64,000 nucleotides of DNA from NCBI GenBank assembly GCA_963791615.1, contig CAWBTE010000006.1, forward strand, positions 1,364,001-1,428,000. Direction: 5' to 3'. The notes below the pieces were generated by a model that had not been told where the DNA came from, made no database searches, and saw nothing but the letters and a program-made list of their open reading frames with translations. Position numbers and translations under genes: made by a program. This DNA comes from CAILZL01 sp963791615 (lineage in GTDB: Bacteria > Pseudomonadota > Gammaproteobacteria > Steroidobacterales > Steroidobacteraceae). Every line of letters begins with the position of its first letter. Position 1 is the stretch's first letter. Of this stretch, positions 16,631 through 25,687 are shown in pieces.

Positions 16631-17497
16631 ATGAAAACTGGATTCATTGGCCTGGGCGCGATGGGCATGGGCATGGCCCGCAACCTCCACAAGCAGGGGC
16701 TGCTCAAAGCGGTATGGAATCGCAGCGACCTCAAGGCGCAGACCCTGGCAGCTGAAACCGGCTGTGTGGCCGCAGCATCACTGACCGACATCGCGCTACA
16801 GTGCGATGCACTGGTGATTTGCGTCTCTGCGGATCAGGATCTGCTGCAGATCATTGAGCAACTGAAAACCTCGCTGCGTCCGGGCACATTGGTGATTGAT
16901 TGCTCCACCGTCAGCGCCGCCACGGCGCGTGACTGCGCCGCGCAGTTGCAGGCTCTGTCATGTGAGTTTATCGATGCGCCGGTAAGCGGCGGCGTGGAAG
17001 GCGCACGGCTGGGTACGCTGGCCATTATGGTGGGTGGGTCAGAAACAGCGTTCGCTCGCGCACAGCCGTTGCTGCAAGCCATCGGAAAAACCATCACCCA
17101 CTTTGGCCCGAACGGTTGTGGGCAGGCCGCCAAGGCCACCAATCAGATCTTGTGCGCAGGCGCGATTCAGGCCGCCGCCGAAGCCATGGCCTTTGCCAAA
17201 GCCGAAGGCCTGCCGCTGGACAAACTGATCGATACCTTGAGTAAAGGCGCGGGCAGTAGCTGGTACTTCACACATCGTGCACCCAACATGATGAAAAACA
17301 GTTATGCAGGTGGCTTCAAGGTGCAATTGCATGAAAAGGATCTGAAAATCTGTCGCGACATGGCGCAGCAGCATGGCGCCAGCCTGCCGTTGATCGAGAT
17401 GACGCTGATCCAGTATCGCCGTCTGATCGAACAAGGTCATGGCGACGAAGATATCTCCACGCTGTTCCGCCTGAAGACGGCGCTGTTCAAATCATGA
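16631..17497 (+). CDS. 3-hydroxyisobutyrate dehydrogenase-family NAD(P) oxidoreductase
   Basis: 288 residues. The Rossmann start MKTGFIGLGAMGMGMARNL, the substrate-binding signature DAPVSGGVEGARLGTLAIMVGG and the catalytic lysine region GQAAKATNQI place it in the beta-hydroxyacid dehydrogenase family (3-hydroxyisobutyrate, tartronate semialdehyde or glyoxylate/succinic semialdehyde reductases). The exact substrate cannot be read from the sequence. Its stop overlaps the algZ start by four bases (ATGA), so it is translated together with the two-component system. Confidence 0.85.
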   Translation: MKTGFIGLGAMGMGMARNLHKQGLLKAVWNRSDLKAQTLAAETGCVAAASLTDIALQCDALVICVSADQDLLQIIEQLKTSLRPGTLVIDCSTVSAATARDCAAQLQALSCEFIDAPVSGGVEGARLGTLAIMVGGSETAFARAQPLLQAIGKTITHFGPNGCGQAAKATNQILCAGAIQAAAEAMAFAKAEGLPLDKLIDTLSKGAGSSWYFTHRAPNMMKNSYAGGFKVQLHEKDLKICRDMAQQHGASLPLIEMTLIQYRRLIEQGHGDEDISTLFRLKTALFKS

Positions 17498-18573
17498 ACA
17501 CCCAGGATCCCGCCGCAGCGCGCTCCACAGGCAGTTTTCATGTGCCGGATTTCTGCGCCGGCAACACTACACTGGCCGTGGTACTGATCGTAGAACTGGT
17601 GGCGCTGATACTCACCACTGCACGTCAGCCGTTTCATCAGAATTTCTGGGTGGATCTGGCCAGCACGTCGCTGTTCATGCTCTGGCAAGGACTGATCATT
17701 GCCGCCGTGTTGTGCCGTGCCCGTCCCTATCTGCAAAAGCTGCCGGCAAATCGCGCCTATGCCTTGACGCTGTCACTGATGCTGGTCGCGGCTTTGCTGG
17801 TGGCCGAAGTGGTGTATCAGGTCGGTAACGGGTTCGGCGTAGGCATGTTGCTGACCGATGTGTTTCCCGAACGACACGGTCAATTTCTGCTGCGCACGTT
17901 CGCCATCACTTTCATTGTCAGTAGTCTGGCGCTGCGCTACTTCCATGTTTCAGCCGAGTGGCGCAACAGCGTTGAGCTGGAAGCGCAGGCGCGTATTCGT
18001 GCGCTGCAAGCACGCATCCGGCCCCACTTCCTGTTCAACAGCATGAACACCATCGCCTCGCTGACCCGCACCGATCCGGAACGCGCTGAAGAAGCGGTGG
18101 AAGATCTCGCTGATCTGTTTCGTGCCAATCTCAAGGAAGCGCGCAGCTGGATTCCCTTGAAAGAAGAACTGGAAATCGCCCGCATCTATCAACGCATCGA
18201 ACAACTGCGTCTGGGCGAACGCCTCAAGGTGAAATGGGATATTGCGGACCTGCCCATGCGTGCCCTGGTGCCCAGCCTGCTGGTGCAACCGCTGCTGGAA
18301 AATGCCGTATATCACGGTATCGAACGCCTGCCAGAGGGCGGCAGTATCGTAATCACCGGTAATACCGATGGCACGCATATCGAGCTGTCGGTGAGCAACC
18401 CTACTCCGCCCGACGACGCCATCCTGAAACACAGCGGTCACGGCATCGCGCTCGACAATATCCGGCAACGTCTGCAACTGGCCTGGCCCGGCCAGTCCCA
18501 GGTCGAAGTGCAGAACGATGCCGGACTCTACCGGGTCGTGTTGCGCTTCCCGCATCAGGAACGTGAGCCCTGA
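17494..18573 (+). CDS. algZ: LytS/AlgZ-type sensor histidine kinase
   Basis: 359 residues. Four to five N-terminal membrane helices (to about residue 150) precede a cytosolic His_kinase domain with H178 in IRPHFLFNSMNTIASLTRT and an ATPase N-box PLLENAVYHGIERL and GHGIALDNIRQRL. It is followed one base later by the LytTR regulator algR and, further on, by hemC/hemD, the known AlgZ/AlgR neighbourhood in Pseudomonas. Unlike Pseudomonas AlgZ as I remember it, the N-box Asn is kept, so kinase activity is plausible. The signal is unknown. Confidence 0.85.
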   Translation: MNTQDPAAARSTGSFHVPDFCAGNTTLAVVLIVELVALILTTARQPFHQNFWVDLASTSLFMLWQGLIIAAVLCRARPYLQKLPANRAYALTLSLMLVAALLVAEVVYQVGNGFGVGMLLTDVFPERHGQFLLRTFAITFIVSSLALRYFHVSAEWRNSVELEAQARIRALQARIRPHFLFNSMNTIASLTRTDPERAEEAVEDLADLFRANLKEARSWIPLKEELEIARIYQRIEQLRLGERLKVKWDIADLPMRALVPSLLVQPLLENAVYHGIERLPEGGSIVITGNTDGTHIELSVSNPTPPDDAILKHSGHGIALDNIRQRLQLAWPGQSQVEVQNDAGLYRVVLRFPHQEREP

Positions 18574-18574
18574 C

Positions 18575-19321
18575 ATGCGCGTATTGATTGTGGACGATGA
18601 AGCCCCGGCACGCGAACGACTCAAGCGTTTGCTGGAAGAGATTGAAGATTGCGAACTCAGCGGTGAAGCCAGCAATGGCCAGGAAGCGCTGACGCTATGC
18701 CAGCAACAACAGCCGGATGTACTGCTGCTCGACGTACGTATGCCCGGCCTGTCCGGCATTGATGTGGCGCAACACCTCAATGCACTGGCAGAACCGCCCG
18801 CCGTGATCTTCACCACCGCCTTCGATGAATACGCACTGGATGCCTTTGAAGCCGAGGCTATCGGTTATCTGTTGAAGCCAGTGCGCAAGGAAAAACTGGC
18901 GCGCGCACTGCGTCATGCCGCACGCATTTCCAGCAGCCGTATCCAGCAGCTCAAACAGAAGACCAGTAACGACACCCGCCGTGAACACATCTGCGCGCGA
19001 CTCGGTGAACAACTGCGCCTGATCCCGGTCAACGAGATCAGTCATTTCGTCGCCGAACAGAAATACATCACCGTGCATCACAGCAAAGGCACGGATCTGA
19101 TTGATGAGTCATTGAAAGACTTGAGTGTGGAACTTGACGCTGACTTCGTGCGCATTCACCGCAATGCGCTGGTCGCCGAGCGCGCCATCGCCAGCGTCGA
19201 GCGTGATGAGGAAGGTCAGTACAAGGTGTTACTGCGCGACAGCAACGAAACATTGCAGATCAGCCGACGACATAGTGCGGCGGTGTTGCGCAGATTGCGC
19301 GGTGAACGTGATGAAGAGTAG
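18575..19321 (+). CDS. algR: LytTR-family response regulator AlgR
   Basis: 248 residues from ATG 18575, one base after the algZ stop. The receiver domain has the acidic pair DD (7-8), phosphoacceptor D53 in LLLDVRMPGLSG and the K in LLKPVRKEKL. The C-terminal LytTR DNA-binding domain runs from about residue 140 (IPVNEISHFVAEQKYITVHH ... RIHRNALVAERAI). In relatives AlgR controls twitching motility, alginate and other envelope traits. Confidence 0.9.
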   Translation: MRVLIVDDEAPARERLKRLLEEIEDCELSGEASNGQEALTLCQQQQPDVLLLDVRMPGLSGIDVAQHLNALAEPPAVIFTTAFDEYALDAFEAEAIGYLLKPVRKEKLARALRHAARISSSRIQQLKQKTSNDTRREHICARLGEQLRLIPVNEISHFVAEQKYITVHHSKGTDLIDESLKDLSVELDADFVRIHRNALVAERAIASVERDEEGQYKVLLRDSNETLQISRRHSAAVLRRLRGERDEE

Positions 19322-19375
19322 GCGCGACCGTCAAATCAAATTTTCCGGGAGCAGTCTGCCGCCCCTTAATTCAAC

Positions 19376-19660
19376 TCACTTCCGCCTGAACACCTGATAC
19401 ACCCGCCGCGCAGTAGTGAACAACGCCACGCCTCGGCTTAGCGTTGACCCCCAGCCAGAACGACCTGCGGTCAACAGCAACGCCAAGCTGCCTGCCAGTA
19501 CGGTTGAGCTGCTCAACACCTTGCGGACGGAGCCGAGCACGGCATCGGTGCCATGCAGGCGCTGTTCAATGGCAGCGGTCTGCTCTGCCAGTGTGAGGCG
19601 TTGCGCTTCACAGCGGGCTTGCAGGTTGGCGCGGCGTGTACTCGCGTTTTGATCCTGCAT
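19376..19660 (-). CDS. YqjK-like small protein
   Basis: 94 residues. A basic, helical N-terminus (RRANLQARCEAQRLTLAEQTAAIEQRL) and one hydrophobic stretch (VLAGSLALLLTAG, about 52-66) end in a basic tail (ARRVYQVFRRK). It is the third gene of a yqjD-yqjE-yqjK-like set; in Escherichia coli these encode small inner-membrane proteins of unclear role, YqjD being ribosome-associated. It overlaps the preceding gene by one base. It is convergent with algR, with about 55 bases between and no terminator hairpin. Confidence 0.7.
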   Translation of the reverse strand: MQDQNASTRRANLQARCEAQRLTLAEQTAAIEQRLHGTDAVLGSVRKVLSSSTVLAGSLALLLTAGRSGWGSTLSRGVALFTTARRVYQVFRRK

Positions 19661-20088
19661 TACGCATGTCTCTTGAGGCGCTCATCCAGATGCTGCCGGT
19701 CACGCGCCAGTTCGGTGAGGGTGGCATCCAGCAGGCGCGGCCTTGTGCGAAGTTGTTTGCGCAACTGCAGGGCGGCGAATACGGCCGTGCCAAAGAACAG
19801 CAGTGTTACCAGCACCGACACCAGCACGCGATGCGTATCCCAGAAGGCGAAGATCAGCACCAGCGCCGCCAGAAACAAACCGATACCGGCGGTAAACAGC
19901 GCGACAAACGCCCACAACAACAGGCTCGCGGCACGTTGTACTTCTTCCTGCACTTCGGTGGTCAGTAGTTCCAGCCGCGTTTGCGCCATCGTCACCAGCG
20001 TGGCCAGCACTTGTGTCAACGAATGCAACAGGCCACTGAGTGGGCCATTGGACGTTTCCGACCTTGATGAATCAGATGACTCACTCAT
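19660..20088 (-). CDS. Phage-holin-superfamily/YqjE-like membrane protein
   Basis: 142 residues. An N-terminal amphipathic helix (LLHSLTQVLATLVTMAQTRLELLTTEVQEE) is followed by two membrane helices (LLLWAFVALFTAGIGLFLAA and VLVSVLVTLLFFGTAVFAAL), the pattern of the DUF1469/holin-X (YqjE) family. It sits between yqjD-like and yqjK-like genes. Despite the superfamily name it is not evidence of a prophage. Confidence 0.8.
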   Translation of the reverse strand: MSESSDSSRSETSNGPLSGLLHSLTQVLATLVTMAQTRLELLTTEVQEEVQRAASLLLWAFVALFTAGIGLFLAALVLIFAFWDTHRVLVSVLVTLLFFGTAVFAALQLRKQLRTRPRLLDATLTELARDRQHLDERLKRHA

Positions 20089-20089
20089 G

Positions 20090-20398
20090 TCAATCCCGAC
20101 GCCGCAGCAACAGGCCGATGATCAGGCCCACGCCTGCGGCAATACCCAACGACTGCCAGGGATTTTTCTTGACGTAGCTTTCGGTGGCGTCGGTGGCATC
20201 GCGCACGCTTTCAACCACTTCATCCTGCACATCCGACAGTTGTTCCCTGGCCTGCTTCAGGGATTCTGCGGCCCGGGTGCGAACTGCATCGACGCGCTCA
20301 CCCGTATGGCTGGCGGTGGCCTGCAGCAACGCTTCCGCATCGCGGACGACTGCCTGCAACTCAGCCAGTAATTTTGCAGTGCTATGTGAATCTGACAT
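20090..20398 (-). CDS. YqjD/ElaB-family (DUF883) membrane-anchored protein
   Basis: 102 residues from the ATG at 20396-20398; a longer frame upstream lacks support. A long amphipathic helix (LLAELQAVVRDAEALLQATA ... LSDVQDEVVESVRDATDATE) leads to the DUF883 C-terminus YVKKNPWQSLGIAAGVGLIIGLLL and RRRD. In Escherichia coli the family tethers ribosomes to the membrane in stationary phase. It heads a three-gene unit with yqjE- and yqjK-like genes and is divergent from the AI-2E permease. Confidence 0.88.
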   Translation of the reverse strand: MSDSHSTAKLLAELQAVVRDAEALLQATASHTGERVDAVRTRAAESLKQAREQLSDVQDEVVESVRDATDATESYVKKNPWQSLGIAAGVGLIIGLLLRRRD

Positions 20399-20561
20399 GG
20401 TGCCTCGCTTGACCGGGAACTGGCCTGACAACCTGAATGCCACTGATATTGGGACACGGCGGCCTTTAACAAGGTAACAGGCTGCTACAACGGCGCCCTG
20501 ATCGCAATGCGTACTGCCCCGAGAATGGCTAACATGCCGCCCTACCCAATGCAGGTCGGCC

Positions 20562-21659
20562 ATGGACTCCGCAAAGCAAACCTCCATCACTACCAGTCGG
20601 TTTTACGCCCGCGTGTTCACGCTGGGCGCTGCGTTGCTGCTGGGCGTGGCCTGCTATCGCATCGTTGAACCCTTTGCCGGACCGCTGCTGTGGGCGATTT
20701 TCTTCGCCTTCCTGCTCGGCCCTACCCATGTACGCCTGACCCGCAAGCTGCGCAATCGCGCGGATCGTTCGGCCTTGCTGCTGACCTTGCTGGCGCTGGT
20801 GGCGCTGCTCGGCCCGCTGGCCGCCTTGAGTGGTGCATTTGTGCAGCAGGCGGGAACGCTGGTGCAGTATCTGCAAAGCTTAATCACCGATGAAACACGC
20901 CTTGACCTGCAACAGCTGGTGCAAAAGCCGCGCTTGCAGGAAATACTGCTATGGCTGGATCAGACCGCAGGCATCAGCCTGACCCAGATCCGTGGCTGGC
21001 TGGGCGAGGCCACCCGCACGCTGATGCAATGGCTGGCCAATGTCAGCGGCAAACTGGTGCTGGGCGCACTGGGTACGGCGGCAGGTTTGGTGCTGACGCT
21101 GTTCTTCATGTTCTTTTTCATTCGCGACGGCGCGGGCATGTTGCGCACCACCCGCCAGCTGATTCCCATGCCCGTCGACAAACGTCAGGCCTTGTTTGCG
21201 CATCTGTCCGCAGTGACGCGCGCAGTGGTGTTTGGCACCGGTCTGACCGCCTTGATTCAGGGCGCACTGGTGGGCATTGCGTTCCTGATTGTCGGCCTGC
21301 CTTCGCCGCTGGTGTTCGGCGTGATAGCCGCCTTGCTGGCGCTGCTGCCGTTCGCAGGTACGGCAATTGTCTGGGTGCCTGCGGCGTTGCTGCTGGGCGC
21401 ACAGGATCGCTGGGTGGCCGCCATCTTCATGCTGGTGTGGGGCGCGCTGCTGGTGTCAATGATCGACAATTTCCTCAAACCGCTGCTGATTTCAGGTCGC
21501 GCTGAAGTATCGACACTGACGGTATTCATTGGCGTACTCGGTGGCGTCAGCGCCTTCGGCGCGATTGGTCTGTTCATGGGGCCGGTGGTGCTGGCGCTGG
21601 CCGTAGCATTGATTCAATTTGCGCTGGAAATGCGCCAAGCTACCGAATCTGCTCCCTGA
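20562..21659 (+). CDS. AI-2E family transporter (PerM-like)
   Basis: 365 residues. Eight membrane helices are expected. Family blocks are WAIFFAFLLGPTHVRLTRKL near the N-terminus, the long periplasmic or amphipathic region (120-180), LTLFFMFFFIRDGAGMLRT, GLTALIQGALVGIAFLIVGL and the C-terminal DNFLKPLLISGRAEV with FIGVLGGVSAFGAIGLFMGP. The export substrate is uncertain across the family (autoinducer-2, Na/H exchange). It precedes hemC closely (22 bases), so may be co-transcribed. Confidence 0.9.
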   Translation: MDSAKQTSITTSRFYARVFTLGAALLLGVACYRIVEPFAGPLLWAIFFAFLLGPTHVRLTRKLRNRADRSALLLTLLALVALLGPLAALSGAFVQQAGTLVQYLQSLITDETRLDLQQLVQKPRLQEILLWLDQTAGISLTQIRGWLGEATRTLMQWLANVSGKLVLGALGTAAGLVLTLFFMFFFIRDGAGMLRTTRQLIPMPVDKRQALFAHLSAVTRAVVFGTGLTALIQGALVGIAFLIVGLPSPLVFGVIAALLALLPFAGTAIVWVPAALLLGAQDRWVAAIFMLVWGALLVSMIDNFLKPLLISGRAEVSTLTVFIGVLGGVSAFGAIGLFMGPVVLALAVALIQFALEMRQATESAP

Positions 21660-21681
21660 TCCCGGATTCCTGTTGCCAACC

Positions 21682-22614
21682 ATGACAAGCCCGATGACGC
21701 TGCGAATCGCCACCCGTGAGAGCCGCCTCGCCCTGTGGCAGGCCGAACATGTTGCTGCGCGCTTGCGCGACGCCCATCCACAACTGAACGTGGTGCTGGT
21801 GCCCATGACCACCACCGGTGATCAGGTGCTGGATCGCACGCTGGCACAGGTAGGCGGCAAGGGTTTGTTCGTGAAAGAGCTGGAGCTCGCGCTGCTGGAA
21901 GATCGCGCCGACATTGCCGTGCATTCGATGAAGGATGTGCCCAGCGTGCTGCCCGAATCGCTGCTGCTCACCTGCATGCTGGAACGCGCCGATCCGCGCG
22001 ATGCGTTTGTCTCCAATCAATTCAAGCAGTTTGCTGATCTGCCACACGGCGCACACCTCGGCACGGCGAGTCTGCGTCGGCAAAGCCAGTTGCTGGCGCT
22101 GCGGCCGGATCTGCGGATTTCGCCAGTACGTGGCAATGTCGAAACCCGTCTGCGCAAACTGGATGAAGGTCAGTACGACGCCATTGTGCTGGCCAGCGCC
22201 GGACTGACACGACTTGGGCTGGCAGCACGTATCAGCGAATATCTGGATGTGCAGCGTTCCATTCCGGCGGCCGGTCAAGGCGTCATTGGCATTGAATGCC
22301 GCCGCGATGACCCGCGCGCACAAACCCTCTGCGCGGTGCTCAATCATGCGGAGTCGGAACATTGCGTACGCGCCGAACGCGCCTTCGCCACCCGTCTTGA
22401 AGGCAGTTGTCAGGCGCCCATTGCCGGCTTCGCCACGCTGGACGGCGCGCAACTGACATTGACAGGACTGGTCGCTGCGCCCGATGGCGCACAGGTGATC
22501 CGTCAGCAGATCAGCGGTTCACGCCTGCGCTGTGAACAGCTGGGCGTGCAACTGGCGGAACGTGTGCTTTCCCTGGGCGCGGACAAACTGCTCGCCTCAT
22601 TGCAACACGCATGA
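21682..22614 (+). CDS. hemC: Hydroxymethylbilane synthase HemC
   Basis: 310 residues. It joins four porphobilinogen molecules into hydroxymethylbilane. Visible are LRIATRESRLALWQAEHV at the N-terminus, catalytic D85 in HSMKDVP, the arginine-rich substrate region (TASLRRQSQLL, SPVRGNVETRL) and the dipyrromethane-cofactor cysteine C243 in GSCQAPIAG. The start at 21682 (MTSPMTLR) or 21694 (MTLR) is possible; no strong ribosome site decides. The stop overlaps hemD. Confidence 0.96.
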   Translation: MTSPMTLRIATRESRLALWQAEHVAARLRDAHPQLNVVLVPMTTTGDQVLDRTLAQVGGKGLFVKELELALLEDRADIAVHSMKDVPSVLPESLLLTCMLERADPRDAFVSNQFKQFADLPHGAHLGTASLRRQSQLLALRPDLRISPVRGNVETRLRKLDEGQYDAIVLASAGLTRLGLAARISEYLDVQRSIPAAGQGVIGIECRRDDPRAQTLCAVLNHAESEHCVRAERAFATRLEGSCQAPIAGFATLDGAQLTLTGLVAAPDGAQVIRQQISGSRLRCEQLGVQLAERVLSLGADKLLASLQHA

Positions 22615-23375
22615 TTCCGCTGCTGATTCCGCCACTGACCGGATTGCAGGTGCTGGTGACGCGACCGGCATCACAGGCAACGGGTCTGATCCATCGGCTT
22701 GAAAAACTTGGCGCACAGACGCTGGCGCTGCCGATGCTGGAACTGGTTGCGCATGATCATGTACTGCCAGCCAGTCAATATGACCTGCTGATCTTCATCA
22801 GCAGCAATGCCGTGCACTTTGGTCAGGCGGTGCTGGCCGCACAACCCCAGGCACGTTTAGCCGCCGTCGGCGCCAGCACGGCACAGACGCTGCTCGATGC
22901 GGGCCATCAGGTGGATGTCACACCCGAATCCGCCACCAGCAGTGAAGCCCTGCTGGCGCATCCCTTGCTGCAAACGCCACCGGCAAAAGTACTGATCGTG
23001 CGCGGGGTCGGTGGCCGCGAGCTGCTGCGCGACACCCTGATAAAACGCGGCAGTCAGGTGGAGGTGCTGGAAGTGTATCGGCGTGTGCCTGCCCAGCCCG
23101 ACGCCCAGCAACTGCAAGCCCTGAATACACACATCCTGGACGGCACGCTGGATGTCATCACGCTGACCAGCGTGGAGATAGCGCAGGCCTTGCATCACCT
23201 GCTGGAACCCGCCATTCGCGACCGTGCGCAGCATATTGCAGTGCTGGCTGGCAGCAGCCGTATTGCGCAGGCCGCACGCGAACTGGGCTGGCTGGGTGAA
23301 TACATCATCGCCACCAGTCCCGAAGACGAAGCACTGGTCACAGCGCTGGCGCGCTGGCACACCCGCGCACGCTGA
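22611..23375 (+). CDS. hemD: Uroporphyrinogen-III synthase HemD
   Basis: 254 residues, ATGA overlap with hemC. The sequence is divergent, as usual for the family, but shows GLQVLVTRPASQATGLIHRL, LLIFISSNAVHFG, the linker AVGASTAQTL and VLIVRGVGGRELLRDTL, then DVITLTSVEIAQALHHLL. It closes and isomerises hydroxymethylbilane to uroporphyrinogen III. The gene order hemC-hemD-hemX-hemY supports the call. Confidence 0.92.
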   Translation: MIPLLIPPLTGLQVLVTRPASQATGLIHRLEKLGAQTLALPMLELVAHDHVLPASQYDLLIFISSNAVHFGQAVLAAQPQARLAAVGASTAQTLLDAGHQVDVTPESATSSEALLAHPLLQTPPAKVLIVRGVGGRELLRDTLIKRGSQVEVLEVYRRVPAQPDAQQLQALNTHILDGTLDVITLTSVEIAQALHHLLEPAIRDRAQHIAVLAGSSRIAQAARELGWLGEYIIATSPEDEALVTALARWHTRAR

Positions 23376-23417
23376 GCTGTTACGATAGCGGTCATTCTCT
23401 GGTTGCAGTGACTGCGC

Positions 23418-24410
23418 ATGGCCAGCTCCGACTCACAGAAAAACAACTCGCAAAACAATCCGCGCGGCAACAGTCGCGCTGCGCTCACCATTGTGGGCGC
23501 ACTGGCGCTGGCCGGACTGGCTTACGCCATCGCCCGCGTCGATATTCTGCGTGCCCGCATTACTACGCTGCGCATCACCACCGAGGCCATGCAACAAAGC
23601 AACCAGCAACTGCAAGCGCAGCTGGCTGAGTTGCAGGCAACGGGGACACGCCGAACCGCGCATCTGAACCAGCTGCAAGGCGAACTGACCAGTCTCAAGG
23701 AACAACTGGGCGATGCACGCAATGGCCTGGCCCCGGTACAACAACAATGGGCGCGCATCGAAGCGACTTACCTGCTGCGCCTCACCCAGGATCAACTGCA
23801 ACTGGCGCACGATGTGCCCGGCGCCACGCAGAGTCTGGCTGCGGTGTTGAACACGCTGGCTGCTGATGACGACCTGATCATCCTGCACCAGCAATTGACG
23901 CAACAACTGGCGGAACTGCGCGCCCTGCCGGTCACCGAATACGCACGCAGCGAACAGGCCTTGCAGCAGGCTGCACAACTGATCAGCCAGTTGCCACTCA
24001 AGTCCCTGACTACTGACGACGCGATCACCGCCGAATCAGGCGTTGCGCGTGCCTGGGCCATACTGAAACACAGCGTGGGCTCACTCATCAGAGTTCGCAG
24101 GACGGATGCCGCCACCACACTCAGCAACGATGCGCAGGCACTGGGACGCGCCCACATTCACGCACTGCTGACCGATGCCCGACTGGCGTTGCGCAGCCAT
24201 GATCAGGCTCGCTATCAAACGGCGCTCACCCAGGCACAGCTGGAAGTTACCGCAGCGCTCGATAACCAGCATGCCGGCGTGCAGGATCTGCTCAGGCAAC
24301 TGCAACAGCTGGCGCAACTGAATATTGCACCGGCGTTGCCGGATTTCAGCCGGAGCATTCAGGCGCTGCGCAACAGCCTGCCCGCCAACGCAACCATCAG
24401 CACCCCATGA
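23418..24410 (+). CDS. hemX: HemX-family inner-membrane protein
   Basis: 330 residues. A short polar N-terminus is followed by one membrane helix (AALTIVGALALAGLAYAIAR, about 20-40). A long periplasmic coiled coil rich in Gln and Leu follows (QQLQAQLAELQ ... LKEQLGDARNG), then the conserved RIEATYLLRLTQDQLQLAHD. Once annotated as a uroporphyrinogen methyltransferase, HemX has no such catalytic domain; its role in haem synthesis is unclear. The stop overlaps hemY as ATGA. Confidence 0.9.
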   Translation: MASSDSQKNNSQNNPRGNSRAALTIVGALALAGLAYAIARVDILRARITTLRITTEAMQQSNQQLQAQLAELQATGTRRTAHLNQLQGELTSLKEQLGDARNGLAPVQQQWARIEATYLLRLTQDQLQLAHDVPGATQSLAAVLNTLAADDDLIILHQQLTQQLAELRALPVTEYARSEQALQQAAQLISQLPLKSLTTDDAITAESGVARAWAILKHSVGSLIRVRRTDAATTLSNDAQALGRAHIHALLTDARLALRSHDQARYQTALTQAQLEVTAALDNQHAGVQDLLRQLQQLAQLNIAPALPDFSRSIQALRNSLPANATISTP

Positions 24411-25660
24411 AGCGCGGACTCTATCTGGCTCTGGCTCTGGTGGTTGGCGCCATCGTCGCCAGTCTGCTGCTGAATGATCCCGGTCTGGTCGCCATTCGCA
24501 TCAGCACCTATGTACTCGAAATGTCGCTGCCCCTGGCGGTGTTGTTGCTGTTGCTCAGCTATGCCGCACTGCGACTGTTGATCCGCCTGATCCGTGCACA
24601 ACGGCGCAGCGCCGATGAGCGCACCGCTCGACAACGTGAACGTAGCCACGAACAACTGGCGCGCGGCCTGACTGAAATTTCAGCAGGTGAATGGAGCAAG
24701 GCCGAACAGACGCTGACCCGCTCGGCTTACGGCGCCAATCATCCAGTGGTGCATTTTCTGGCGGCAGCCCGCGCAGCTGAACTACAGGGCGCCCACACGC
24801 GCCGTGATGAATGGCTGGCCAAGGCGCTGGACGTTGCCCCTGAGGAGCGCACCGCCGTACACATCACGCAGGCTGAAATCCTGTTGCGCCACAACCAGCT
24901 CGATGCAGCCAGGACCACACTGGAACAACTGGATGCGAGCGGCCACCAGAATGCGCGCGGCCTGATCCTGCTGGCGCGCATCTATCGCCAGCAAGGTGAC
25001 TGGCAGCGACTGAAACTGCTGGAACCCAAGCTGCGCAGCAGCGGTGTGTTGCCCCATGCCATTGATGAAGTGCTGGCGCAGGTGCATCTGGACATGTTGC
25101 AGGCGGCGGGCACGGCTGGCCAGTTGTCACAACTTGAACAGGCCTGGCGCGAAGTTCCAAAATCCATGAGCAAGCGATCCGACGTGGTGCTGGCCTATGC
25201 CCGCGCCGCCCTGAACTGTCAGGCACACAAACAGGCGGAAAAAGTCCTGCGTGAATTGCTGGACGAACAATGGGATGAGGCCGCCGTGCTGACCTATGGG
25301 GAACTGGCGCAATCCGAGTCCGGCATTGATGAACCGCTGAGCCTGCTGCAAACCGTGGAAAAGTGGTTGCACGCACACCCGCAAGATGCGGCGCTGCTGC
25401 TCACCTGCGCACGGATCTGCATCCGTAACGAACTGTATGGCAAGGCGCGCAGCTATCTGGAAGCCAGTCTCGGCATCAAGCCGCGCCTGGAGACTTTTCA
25501 GATACTCGCCAATCTGCTGGAACTCAGTGGTGAGCGCGAAGTTGCCTTCAAACTGCTGAACGATGCGCTGGTGCAGGCGGTGGGCCGCAAGGCCGTGCTG
25601 CCGCGCCTGCGCGCCCTGCGGCGCACAGAACGGCGCTACGGCATAGATCGACGGAATTAG
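24407..25660 (+). CDS. hemY: HemY-family membrane-anchored TPR protein
   Basis: 417 residues. Two N-terminal membrane helices (4-22 and about 41-63) are followed by a conserved basic segment (RIRAQ-like LIRAQRRSADERTARQRERS) and tetratricopeptide-like helical pairs to the end, including ARGLILLARIYRQQGDW and CARICIRNELYGKARSYLEA. This is the proteobacterial HemY_N/TPR protein, not protoporphyrinogen oxidase. It probably scaffolds late haem biosynthesis. A small hairpin (agggcc/ggccct, 25659-25677) follows without a T-tract. Confidence 0.92.
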   Translation: MKRGLYLALALVVGAIVASLLLNDPGLVAIRISTYVLEMSLPLAVLLLLLSYAALRLLIRLIRAQRRSADERTARQRERSHEQLARGLTEISAGEWSKAEQTLTRSAYGANHPVVHFLAAARAAELQGAHTRRDEWLAKALDVAPEERTAVHITQAEILLRHNQLDAARTTLEQLDASGHQNARGLILLARIYRQQGDWQRLKLLEPKLRSSGVLPHAIDEVLAQVHLDMLQAAGTAGQLSQLEQAWREVPKSMSKRSDVVLAYARAALNCQAHKQAEKVLRELLDEQWDEAAVLTYGELAQSESGIDEPLSLLQTVEKWLHAHPQDAALLLTCARICIRNELYGKARSYLEASLGIKPRLETFQILANLLELSGEREVAFKLLNDALVQAVGRKAVLPRLRALRRTERRYGIDRRN

Positions 25661-25687
25661 GGCCTGGGAAAGGCCCTGAAATAAGAC

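Noticed and set aside
19660..20088. Phage holin as evidence of a prophage
   Set aside because: The gene is YqjE-like and lies between YqjD- and YqjK-like genes; no lysis, capsid or integrase genes are near.
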